Source: Acidobacteriota bacterium (GTDB lineage Bacteria > Actinomycetota > Acidimicrobiia > Spongiisociales > UBA5794). From it: DNA of 12,828 bases. The translations under genes and the position numbers were made by a program. Positions 1 through 6,998 of this stretch are shown one piece after another. Every line of letters starts with the position of its first letter. Position 1 is the stretch's first letter. Location of the stretch: NCBI GenBank assembly GCA_022574065.1, contig JACZST010000026.1, positions 1 through 12,828 on the forward strand, read 5' to 3'. A model generated the notes under the pieces. It did no database searches. It worked only from the letters and a program-made list of their open reading frames with translations, and was not told the DNA's origin.

Positions 1-2740
1 CCGCTTCGCTGTCCATCGGCTCCTCGCCACGGCGCCGATGCCAGCGATCCCAGATGACCAGATAGCTCGGCAGGATCAGCACCGCTGCCAGCAAGGCCAG
101 CAGGATTGTGTACGCGGTCACAAACCCGAACTGACGGAACGGGATCGTTGTGGAAGTCACCAGGATCCCAAATCCGGCGATGGTGGTGATCGCCGAACCC
201 GCAAGGGCTCCACCTGTATGCACCAGTGTGTGCTCGATCGCATCGTTCTCCGATGCGCTTTTGCCGCGATCCTCTTCGTAGCGGTGCGTGATGTGGATCA
301 TGTATGGGATCCCGATCCCGATGGCCAGCGCCGAGATCGTGGCCGTGACCGGCCCGAACGGAATGCCGAACAAGGTCATCAACGCAAACGACCATAGGAC
401 GACGAGCACAACCGGCACCGTGGTGATGACCCCGAGCATCGGCCGGCGGGCGGTGACCCAGAAGTTGATCGTCAGCAGGATGAGCGCCGCGGCCAGCGTC
501 AGCAGCAGCGACGACACCTGAGAATCCCGCAGCGACGTGAGGACGACGTCTGAGATGATCTCGTCCGAGGTCACCACGACGGCGAGCCCGGTCTCCGGAA
601 CCGGGCTAAACGCCTCGTCGATGTCATCCTGGAGCTGGGCCGCGCCCTGCTCTCCTCCCTGGGTCTGGATGGTGAACAGCGCGGCGATGTATCCGTCACC
701 CCCGATGGCCAACACTCTGGCGGCGTCGGCAGGGGCGGATGTGAACATGGCGTCATACAGGGCACCGACGTCAGCGTCTGGAGACACGTTTGTGCTCCCC
801 CCGACGATGCCGGCAGCTTGGGCAGCTTCGTCAACGGCAGCATCGAACTGCTCAGAATCCGGCGTCGTCAATGAGACGAGCAGCACAACCGGCGACTCGG
901 CGGCGGCGAAATCTCCGAACTTGACCACGTCGTCGATCTCGGTGAACGACCCCGTGGCCTCGACCATGCTGTTCCACACTTCGGGCGTGGCAATGTCGCC
1001 GACCACGTTGCACTCACCGAGCCGCTCGCCCTCGGCGCATACCAATACCTGAGTGGACTCGCCGAACCCTCCACCGTACTCGTCGAGCAGCGTGGCAAAG
1101 GTGTTGCGCAGCGGCGACGTCGTCGGGATGAAGTCGAGGAAACTGAAGTCGGCGGAGAGGTTCAACGTCCCCCACACCCCGAATCCCCCGAGGATGACAG
1201 AGACGACCAGCGTGGCAACCGCGGCGTGTTTCGGCAACCACGCGGCCCTCCCGATCAGCCTGGGCAGCCTGCGGGACTCGCCGCCTCGGAGGGACTCACG
1301 GTCCAGAGTCTCACGCCTTTCACCCCGGCGATCGAGCAGCTCGCGGACGGCGGGAACGAACGTGAGCATGAGCAGGAACGAGACAACGATTCCGAATGCG
1401 GCAAGCTCACCGAATTCGCGCAGCGCCCCAAGATCGTTGAAGATGTTGGTGAGGAACCCGACGGCAGTCGTCACCGTGGCCAGAACGAGTGCCACGCCGA
1501 CGGTGCGAATCGCGGTGCCGATCCCGCGGTCGACCGTAGACCCGCTGTACACCTCTTCCCGGTAGCGCGAGCTCATGTGGATCGAGTAGTCGACACCGAG
1601 GCCGATCAACAGGATGGGAAGGATCTGCACCAACCCGCTGGCGTCCCCGAACCGGAGGTAGCCGTAGCCGTTCATCCACGTGATCGCCAGCACGATGGCA
1701 AGAATGGTGACGAGCGTGTCCGCGGACGTTCGCCGCAACCCGCGCGAGCTGAACGTCCACACCAAAAAGACGAACGCGTACGTAGCGGCGGCGGCGATCA
1801 ACACCGGAGCGACTTCCAGATCGCGGATCGACTGTGGGAAGGCGTCGGGGAACAGCGTCGCCAGGCTCGGAATAACGAGCACGGCGACGGCAAAGAACAT
1901 GGCAATGACGCCGATGATGGCCAGCCAGCGGTCCCGCCCCGTCTTGGGGCGCACCAGGAAGATGATGGACAGCACCAGCAGGATGATGAATCCTGCGGTG
2001 GCGAATAGCCGTGAGATCTCTGCCTCGAACTCTGAGTTGTCGGCAAAGAGAAGCTCGAAGGAGAACGGCTCGGCGGTCATCCCCTCAGGGAGGTCGGTGG
2101 CGGCGATTTCCGCGGCGGCGTCACTGGTAGCCGCGATGAACGCGTCATACTCCTCGCCCGCCGACGAGGCCACCGCGACGGAGAAGGTGAGCATCAAACC
2201 CGACGGAGACGTCACGCTTTCCTGATCTGCCGACCCGGGGAGCAAGCCTGCAGCCAGGCCGACGAGCTCCGGTGCGGTTTCGGGATCGGAAAGAACCGCC
2301 GAATACAGCGCCTTGACCTCGGCGTCGGTGGTCGGCTGCGGCGCGTCGTTGTCAACGCCGAACTCGACCGGCGACAGGTAGTGGACGACCGGACCCGCGC
2401 CAGGCTGGTCGATCAGATAGGGGGCGAGAGAACCACCGAGCACAGTTGCCCTGACCGCGTCGACCGCGTCGAGCCCGTTGAGCGTGATCACGTCGCCGGT
2501 GTCCGACGAGATGATCACCTGCCCAACGCTCTGCGAGGAATCCTCCCCAAAGAGGTCGCCGATCGTATTGATGGCCTCGAGCTCGGGGGCATCGGGTGCA
2601 AACGACTCGTTGTCGTTGTCGGCCGGCTGGAACTGTCCGGCAAACCCACCCATGACGACCGAGATCACCACAACGGCGATGATGACCACCCAGGGGAAGC
2701 GGCGAACGAGTGTGGCCAGTGTGTTGATGAGTGCTTTCAC
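1..2740 (-). CDS. RND/MMPL-family membrane transporter (HAE3-like), C-terminus outside the window
   Basis: Reading the minus strand from the GTG at 2740 gives 913 codons without a stop; the gene continues past the left edge. The product has the duplicated RND/MMPL architecture. A first membrane segment (about residues 16-34) is followed by a large exported loop to about 240, a membrane block of about five helices (248-480), a second loop, and a second membrane block near the end. The first half carries GVDYSIHMSSRYREE-type residues (382-396, D384-Y385), the usual proton-relay position. The second half reads IPYMIHITHRYEED (from about 811), with Pro where the Asp would be. An AAAGG sequence 7 bases before the GTG supports the start. 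It follows thrS by 34 bases on the same strand, so co-transcription is likely. The family exports hydrophobic or amphiphilic molecules, often lipids; the substrate cannot be read from sequence. Family assignment is firm, subfamily less so. Confidence 0.9.
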   Translation of the reverse strand, partial: MKALINTLATLVRRFPWVVIIAVVVISVVMGGFAGQFQPADNDNESFAPDAPELEAINTIGDLFGEDSSQSVGQVIISSDTGDVITLNGLDAVDAVRATVLGGSLAPYLIDQPGAGPVVHYLSPVEFGVDNDAPQPTTDAEVKALYSAVLSDPETAPELVGLAAGLLPGSADQESVTSPSGLMLTFSVAVASSAGEEYDAFIAATSDAAAEIAATDLPEGMTAEPFSFELLFADNSEFEAEISRLFATAGFIILLVLSIIFLVRPKTGRDRWLAIIGVIAMFFAVAVLVIPSLATLFPDAFPQSIRDLEVAPVLIAAAATYAFVFLVWTFSSRGLRRTSADTLVTILAIVLAITWMNGYGYLRFGDASGLVQILPILLIGLGVDYSIHMSSRYREEVYSGSTVDRGIGTAIRTVGVALVLATVTTAVGFLTNIFNDLGALREFGELAAFGIVVSFLLMLTFVPAVRELLDRRGERRETLDRESLRGGESRRLPRLIGRAAWLPKHAAVATLVVSVILGGFGVWGTLNLSADFSFLDFIPTTSPLRNTFATLLDEYGGGFGESTQVLVCAEGERLGECNVVGDIATPEVWNSMVEATGSFTEIDDVVKFGDFAAAESPVVLLVSLTTPDSEQFDAAVDEAAQAAGIVGGSTNVSPDADVGALYDAMFTSAPADAARVLAIGGDGYIAALFTIQTQGGEQGAAQLQDDIDEAFSPVPETGLAVVVTSDEIISDVVLTSLRDSQVSSLLLTLAAALILLTINFWVTARRPMLGVITTVPVVLVVLWSFALMTLFGIPFGPVTATISALAIGIGIPYMIHITHRYEEDRGKSASENDAIEHTLVHTGGALAGSAITTIAGFGILVTSTTIPFRQFGFVTAYTILLALLAAVLILPSYLVIWDRWHRRRGEEPMDSEA

Positions 2741-2743
2741 AGA

Positions 2744-2751
2744 GTTACCTT
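2744..2751 (-). promoter_or_regulatory. ribosome binding site fixing the GTG start of the MMPL gene
   Basis: On the minus strand an AAAGG core lies 7 bases before the GTG at 2740. No other start codon nearby has such a site, so it decides the start. It lies in the 34-base gap after thrS, too short for an obvious separate promoter. Confidence 0.55.
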
Positions 2752-2774
2752 TCGAGCTCAGCCAGTAGGACGCA

Positions 2775-4709
2775 TCAGCGTGGCGGGGCGCAGGCTGCAG
2801 TCAGCTCCGCAACCGCGTCGGCGAGCGGAACCCCCCTATGTTCGGCTGCATCCTCGCGCATCCGCAAACCAACCGTGCCGTCCCGCTGGTCATCGTCGCC
2901 CACCACGAGGATTGCAGGGTGTTTGTGCGTGATCGCTCTCCGCAGCTTCTCGCCGACGGTCTCGTCGGCGGCGTCGATCTCGACCCGCAACCCCTCGCTC
3001 TCGAGAGCGGCGGCGACCTCTGTCGCGTAGTCGTGGTGGCGGTCGGCGACAGGGATCACCGTCGCTTGCACCGGAGCCAGCCAGCAGGGAAACACCCCTG
3101 CGTAGTGCTCGACGAGCACACCAACGAACCGCTCGATCGAACCGAGCAGGGCGCGGTGGATCATTACCGGACGCTCTTTGACGTTGTCCGCCGTGGCGAA
3201 TGAGAGGTCGAAGTTCTCCGGTTGAGCGAAATCGAGCTGCAATGTGGAGATCTGCCAGCGGCGCCCGATGGCATCACGAACATGGATATCGATCTTGGGG
3301 CCGTAGAAGGCGGCCTCGCCCTCGGCGACCTCGTATGGCAGCTCAGCCTTCTCCAGCGCCGAGGCCAGCGCCGTCTCTGCGATGTCCCACAGGTCCGGGT
3401 CGCCGATCGAGTGCTCCGGATCCTGAGTCGAGAGGTCGGCTTCGAATTCCTCGAAGCCGAAGTCGCGCAGCACCATGAGCACGAAGTCGAGGAGTCGCTC
3501 CAGCTCGACGGCCACCCCTCCCGCGCTGACGAAGATGTGAGCGTCGTCCTGGGTGAAGCCACGAGCCCGGAGCAACCCATGCACCACCCCCGACCGCTCG
3601 TAGCGGTAGACGGTCCCAAGCTCGAAGAACCGCAGCGGAAGTTCGCGGTAGCTGCGGCTTCTCGACTTGTAGATCAGGATGTGGAAGGGGCAATTCATCG
3701 GCTTCAGGATGTAGCTCTGGCCCCCGTCGAGCTCCATCGCCGGGAACAGGCTATCGGCGAAGTAGTCGAGGTGCCCGCTCGTCTTCCACAGGTCCGCCTT
3801 TGCCACATGTGGCGAGAACACGTAGCTATAGCCGGAGGCGGCATGTGTCCGGCGCGAGTAGTCCTCGATCACAGAACGGAGCACGGCTCCCTTCGGATGC
3901 CAAAGCGCCAGGCCGCTCCCCAGGCTGGGAGGGAACGAATACAGATCGAGCTCGGCCCCGAGGCGCCGGTGGTCCCGCTGTTCGGCTTGCTCGAGCCGAT
4001 CCAGGTAGGCGGTCAACTCTTTCTGGTTTTCCCAGGCGGTTCCGTAGATCCGCTGCAGCTGAGGGTTGTTCTCATCGCCGCGCCAATAGGCGCCGGAGGA
4101 TCGCATCAGCTTGAAGGCACCGAGCCGCCCTGTGGAAGGGACATGCGGCCCCCGGCACAGGTCGACGAATCCGTTGTTTCGGTACACGCTCACCGCGTCG
4201 GACGCCGCTCCCTCCGTCTCATCTACGCCGTTGATGATCTCGGTCTTGAATGGCTGATCGGAGAACAGGTCGAGCGCCTCCTCAACGGACAATTCATCGC
4301 GCTCGAAGGGCTGATCGGCATCCATAATCTCGTGCATCCGAGCCTCGATCCGCTCCAGGTCCTCGGGAGTGAAAGGGCGGCCAACGTCGAAGTCGTAGTA
4401 GAACCCATCGGCGATCGATGGGCCGATGGCGAAAGTGGCTCCCTGGAACAGGTCGAGTACTGCCTGCGCCATGACGTGAGCCGTCGAGTGGCGAAGAACG
4501 ACGCGGCCTTCGTCCGTGTCGTCTGTGATCACGGAGAAGGCACCATCGATCGAGATCGGCAGGCCGGCATCGAATTCCTCGCCGTCGATGGTGACCGCGA
4601 CTGCGGCACGCGCCAGGCCGGCACCGATGGCGGCGGCGACTTCGAGCCCGGTTGTACCGTCGGAGTACTCGCGAACCGAGCCGTCTGGAAGGGTGAGGTG
4701 GATCGCCAT
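2775..4709 (-). CDS. thrS: threonyl-tRNA synthetase
   Basis: Charges tRNA(Thr) with threonine in the cytoplasm. The 644 residues from the ATG at 4709 match the usual bacterial length (E. coli 642). Domains in order: TGS (about 1-62), N2 editing domain with HSTAHVM (H74 and H78, matching the E. coli H73/H77 pair) and the CRGPH motif, class II catalytic core, and C-terminal anticodon-binding domain (about the last 110 residues, ending in the ILVVGDDD region). The three zinc ligands are visible as Cys in KPMNCPFH, His in SGVVHGLLRARGFTQDD and His in VMIHRALLGSIERF. An in-frame TTG at 4763 would add 18 residues unlike the family, so the ATG is chosen. No good ribosome binding site precedes it; a -10-like box close by suggests a very short or absent leader. 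Upstream space is only 80 bases, so there is no room for a T-box riboswitch. Confidence 0.97.
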   Translation of the reverse strand: MAIHLTLPDGSVREYSDGTTGLEVAAAIGAGLARAAVAVTIDGEEFDAGLPISIDGAFSVITDDTDEGRVVLRHSTAHVMAQAVLDLFQGATFAIGPSIADGFYYDFDVGRPFTPEDLERIEARMHEIMDADQPFERDELSVEEALDLFSDQPFKTEIINGVDETEGAASDAVSVYRNNGFVDLCRGPHVPSTGRLGAFKLMRSSGAYWRGDENNPQLQRIYGTAWENQKELTAYLDRLEQAEQRDHRRLGAELDLYSFPPSLGSGLALWHPKGAVLRSVIEDYSRRTHAASGYSYVFSPHVAKADLWKTSGHLDYFADSLFPAMELDGGQSYILKPMNCPFHILIYKSRSRSYRELPLRFFELGTVYRYERSGVVHGLLRARGFTQDDAHIFVSAGGVAVELERLLDFVLMVLRDFGFEEFEADLSTQDPEHSIGDPDLWDIAETALASALEKAELPYEVAEGEAAFYGPKIDIHVRDAIGRRWQISTLQLDFAQPENFDLSFATADNVKERPVMIHRALLGSIERFVGVLVEHYAGVFPCWLAPVQATVIPVADRHHDYATEVAAALESEGLRVEIDAADETVGEKLRRAITHKHPAILVVGDDDQRDGTVGLRMREDAAEHRGVPLADAVAELTAACAPPR

Positions 4710-4779
4710 ATGAAGCCGGTAAGGGTACCTGCTCTCACCGGTTGCCCGGTCCACGTGCGACAATTGCCGCTCCGGGAAT

Positions 4780-4785
4780 GGAGGG
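4780..4785 (+). promoter_or_regulatory. GGAGGG ribosome binding site for the pseudokinase gene
   Basis: GGAGGG ends 4 bases before the ATG at 4790, slightly close but strong. It favours this start over the in-frame ATG at 4778 and the TTG at 4742, which have no such site. Confidence 0.5.
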
Positions 4786-4789
4786 ATTG

Positions 4790-5644
4790 ATGGACAGCGT
4801 CGCTCTCGCCAAACAAATCGCCGATGGTGACCGTTTTCAGGATTTGACGCGACCCACCAAGGCCCTCGCTCAGGACCGGCTGTTTCGAATTTGGCGGAAG
4901 CCGGACCCCGTTCTGCTCAAGGTGTACGGGACGCCGGGTCGAGCCCGCAGAGAAACCCATGCACTGGAGGCCCTGGCCGGCATCGAAGGGGTCGTGGTGC
5001 GGCTGGGTGGGGACATCAACGCCGAGGTCGCCTGGAGCCTGTTTGCAGATCCTGGCGAATGGAGCCTGGCCCAGTTACCGGAGAACTCCCGACTTGGGCT
5101 GTCGGCAGGAAGGATCCTCCGTGCGGTGCACGATTCGGATCCCGGCGCCCTTTCCAACCTGTCGCGTGGCATCGACGGCGATTGGGTAGCGCTCGACGTT
5201 GTGTCCACCATGCGGCGGCTCAACCGGTATCGGGGAAGAATCGGCCTCGACGCCGACCTGTATGAGGCAGCACGAGCGGTGCCGGCTCCATACGCGACGG
5301 AGCCGAGAGGAACGCACACCAACCCATCACCCGAGAACTTCGCAGTCAACGAGTACGGCGACGTGACTCTGACCAACTGGCAGTGGGCAACGCTTGCGCC
5401 CCCGGAGTGGGATCTCTCCAAGGCGGTGTGGCTCGCATCGATTCACGCCGGGCCGGTGGTGGCTGAAGCACTCCAGGAGGGATACGGCGTGTTCGTAGGC
5501 GACGAACAGCTCGCCCGCTGGACCGTGTATCACTGTGCAATGCGGCTCGTCTACGAAGCGGAGCAACGCATGTTCGACGCGGGTTTGGACTCGTTCGAAG
5601 ACACGGTCGACCAACTGCAGCGGGCGGTGGAGAGGGCGAGTTGA
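4790..5644 (+). CDS. APH/choline-kinase-fold protein, probable pseudokinase
   Basis: The 284-residue protein has the outline of the aminoglycoside phosphotransferase family. LLKVYG supplies the beta-3 Lys (K44), RRETHALEAL the helix-C Glu (E55), and AGRILRAVHD resembles the helix before the catalytic loop. The catalytic loop, normally HGDxxxxN, reads H176-T-N-P-S-P-E-N183. The metal-binding IDW motif reads T195-N196-W197, followed by the usual PPEWDLS. Both essential Asp positions are therefore Asn, while Lys, Glu and the loop Asn remain. I infer a phosphotransferase-fold protein that does not catalyse normal phosphotransfer. The ATG at 4790 is chosen because GGAGGG ends 4 bases before it; an ATG at 4778 is possible. 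It diverges from thrS. The stop codon abuts a heptamer repeat array. Substrate or partner unknown; an antibiotic-resistance role is not supported. Confidence 0.72.
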   Translation: MDSVALAKQIADGDRFQDLTRPTKALAQDRLFRIWRKPDPVLLKVYGTPGRARRETHALEALAGIEGVVVRLGGDINAEVAWSLFADPGEWSLAQLPENSRLGLSAGRILRAVHDSDPGALSNLSRGIDGDWVALDVVSTMRRLNRYRGRIGLDADLYEAARAVPAPYATEPRGTHTNPSPENFAVNEYGDVTLTNWQWATLAPPEWDLSKAVWLASIHAGPVVAEALQEGYGVFVGDEQLARWTVYHCAMRLVYEAEQRMFDAGLDSFEDTVDQLQRAVERAS

Positions 5645-5700
5645 CGCAAGTCGCAAGTTCCCAGTTCCCAGTTCCCAGTTCCCAGTTCCCAGTTCCCAGT
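5645..5700 (+). repeat. heptamer tandem repeat array 1 (2 x CGCAAGT + 6 x TCCCAGT)
   Basis: Eight exact 7-bp units fill 56 bases: CGCAAGT twice, then TCCCAGT six times without a mismatch. The array begins at the base immediately after the TGA of the upstream gene. The unit CGCAAGT is also, on the other strand, the main unit of the array at 12244-12285, so the same word recurs 6.6 kb away. Confidence 0.95.
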
Positions 5701-5750
5701 TGAACGGTGTCAGAAAAGTGAACCGGCCGTTGTCTCGCTGAAGGTTGAAG

Positions 5751-5806
5751 ACTCACGACTCACGACTCACGACTCAGGACTCACGACTCAGGACTCACGA
5801 CTCAAG
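5751..5806 (-). repeat. heptamer tandem repeat array 2 (ACTCACG and variants), opposite orientation to array 1
   Basis: Eight consecutive 7-bp units: ACTCACG three times, ACTCAGG, ACTCACG, ACTCAGG, ACTCACG, ACTCAAG, then a partial ACTC. Variation is confined to positions 6 and 7 of the unit. On the minus strand the units read CGTGAGT, CCTGAGT and CTTGAGT, so they share the terminal AGT of array 1 in inverted orientation. The 50 bases between the arrays hold no gene I can support. Confidence 0.95.
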
Positions 5807-5879
5807 ACTCTCTTCACCCAAATACACAAGCTTTTCGTCACCCTGGCATAGGCTCACCTCAAGCCAGTTGGGAAAGTGC

Positions 5880-6098
5880 ATGCTCGAGATCGGTCTGTTG
5901 GTGGCACTCTTCGCCGGAGTAACGCTCGTCGTACGGAAGCTGCGCTCCCGAGGGATCGAGGACGCTGACTTCGATGAGGAGTTCGTCGACCTGCCATGCC
6001 CATGGTGCCAGGCGCCGACAAGAGAGACAGATAGCGCCTGCCCGTCCTGTGATCAAGCCTTCGGTATACGTACTACGCACTACGTGCGATCTACGTAA
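5880..6098 (+). CDS. small membrane-anchored zinc-ribbon protein
   Basis: A 72-residue protein starting MLEIGLLVALFAGVTLVV, a single N-terminal membrane helix (about 3-19). A basic KLRSR stretch and an acidic segment follow, then a C-terminal zinc ribbon: C40-P-W-C43, ten residues, C54-P-S-C57. I infer one inner-membrane anchor with a cytoplasmic zinc-bound tail. The ATG at 5880 is preceded by GGGAAAG; an in-frame TTG at 5868 is an alternative. An open frame continues upstream to 5745, but that part only translates the heptamer array and is not taken as coding. The last ten or so residues (RTTHYVRST) and the stop come from a degenerate heptamer repeat, and the end overlaps the 3' end of mshD by 8 bases. 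Function unknown. Confidence 0.6.
   Translation: MLEIGLLVALFAGVTLVVRKLRSRGIEDADFDEEFVDLPCPWCQAPTRETDSACPSCDQAFGIRTTHYVRST
6065..6096 (-). repeat. degenerate heptamer repeats (ACTACGY) at the convergent gene ends
   Basis: Units read TATACGT, ACTACGC, ACTACGT, then four extra bases GCGA, then TCTACGT. On the minus strand these are ACGTAGT, GCGTAGT and similar, again of the form NNNNAGT. The block supplies the C-terminal codons of the zinc-ribbon protein, and its last unit runs through the stop codon of mshD. Confidence 0.65.
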
Positions 6099-6954
6099 CT
6101 CGTTCCTTCGCCATCTCCACATTGGCGTGGGTCGGCTCCAACCCGAGTCGGCCATACAGCGCGATCGCCGACTCGTTGTCTCCATCGACCCAAAGCATCG
6201 CTTGGCGCGCCCCTCTCCTCCGTAGCGAGCCGAATCCGGATGCGGCCAGCAGCTCCCCAAGACCACTTCCTCTGTGATCGGGGTCGACGGCAAGGAGATA
6301 GACCTCGCCCGTCCCGTCGGCGTGCAGCTTCGTCCAGCAGAATCCGGCTAGGTGTCCATCGATCTCCGCCGTGATCACACCGTCTGAGTCGTACCACGGC
6401 ATCGAGCGCAGCTCGGCGAGCCGGGCCCTGGTCATCCCCGACGCTTCCCGATGCCCTGCGAACGCCCTGTTGTGCACCGTGATCATCGCCTCGTCATCGG
6501 TGCCGGCGACCGTTCCAAGCGTCACGTTGAGCACGGCCGCCGGATCCGGGGGCAACGCGCCATCCATACGCAGAACACGGCGACGCTCGCTGTATCCAAG
6601 AGCCTCGGCTGCCTCCTGCTGGCTGGCGCGCTGGACCCAAAGCGAGGTCTGCGCACCAGCTGGGACTGTCGATTCGCCTGCGGATAACGCTTCCCGCTCG
6701 GCCGACGGCTGGCGGCGGTCGCCAACGGTAGCCACCTCCAAGGCCCAATGTGGCTCGTCCCCTTCGTGAAGCGCCGCTACCGACACCACGACGAGACGAC
6801 CTTGCTCGACCCACGCCGCGGTTCGCGCATCCACCGCACCACCGAGCCGAAGCATCTTGTGCTCGCTCAACGGCGGTACTCCGTCGGTTGCTGCCATCCC
6901 GGACAGAAACCGCCAGACCACAGCCTCGTCCCAGGTGATCTGCTCCAGTTTCAT
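6091..6954 (-). CDS. mshD: mycothiol synthase (GNAT acetyltransferase)
   Basis: Catalyses the last step of mycothiol biosynthesis, acetyl-CoA-dependent acetylation of the cysteinyl amine of Cys-GlcN-Ins, in the cytoplasm. The 287-residue protein has the two tandem GNAT-like halves of the family. The C-terminal active half shows HNRAFAGHREASGMT (about 161-175, a MshD signature), FCWTKLHADGTGEVYLLAVD (205-224) and the acetyl-CoA loop HRGSGLG (227-233). The N-terminal half is the degenerate copy. It is slightly shorter than the Mycobacterium tuberculosis enzyme (315). The ATG at 6954 has only a weak GAGTGA-like sequence upstream. The gene diverges from the patatin gene across 44 bases. The other msh genes are not in the window, as is common since they are scattered in actinobacteria. 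Its stop lies in a heptamer repeat. Confidence 0.93.
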   Translation of the reverse strand: MKLEQITWDEAVVWRFLSGMAATDGVPPLSEHKMLRLGGAVDARTAAWVEQGRLVVVSVAALHEGDEPHWALEVATVGDRRQPSAEREALSAGESTVPAGAQTSLWVQRASQQEAAEALGYSERRRVLRMDGALPPDPAAVLNVTLGTVAGTDDEAMITVHNRAFAGHREASGMTRARLAELRSMPWYDSDGVITAEIDGHLAGFCWTKLHADGTGEVYLLAVDPDHRGSGLGELLAASGFGSLRRRGARQAMLWVDGDNESAIALYGRLGLEPTHANVEMAKERVT

Positions 6955-6959
6955 GCAAT

Positions 6960-6969
6960 CACTCGAGTG
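6960..6969. promoter_or_regulatory. 10-bp perfect palindrome in the mshD/patatin divergent region
   Basis: CACTCGAGTG is a perfect palindrome, centrally placed in the 44 bases between two divergent start codons. It could be an operator acting on either gene, or chance. No known regulator site is recognised. Confidence 0.25.
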
Positions 6970-6984
6970 TCGAACCCGTCACCG

Positions 6985-6990
6985 TATCCT
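6985..6990 (+). promoter_or_regulatory. -10-like box TATCCT 8 bases before the patatin GTG (leaderless candidate)
   Basis: TATCCT fits TANNNT and ends 8 bases before the GTG at 6999. No Shine-Dalgarno sequence fits in between, so transcription could start at or next to the GTG. No convincing -35 element is seen. Confidence 0.4.
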
Positions 6991-6998
6991 CCGCGGTC

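Noticed and set aside
4710..4763. TTG start extending thrS by 18 residues
   Set aside because: The extra residues do not resemble the TGS domain start, and MAIHLTLPDGS is the normal beginning of the enzyme.
4710..4789. T-box riboswitch upstream of thrS
   Set aside because: Only 80 bases separate the divergent starts and no T-box or specifier-loop pattern is visible.
3222..4790. A 522-codon open frame on the plus strand across thrS
   Set aside because: It is antisense to a fully motif-supported thrS, has no recognisable domain, and long antisense frames are expected in GC-rich coding DNA.
5645..5806. CRISPR array
   Set aside because: Units are 7 bases, contiguous and without spacers; there are no cas genes.
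5745..5879. Upstream extension of the zinc-ribbon protein
   Set aside because: It only translates ACTCACG repeats (THDSRL-like units), so it is a by-product of the array.
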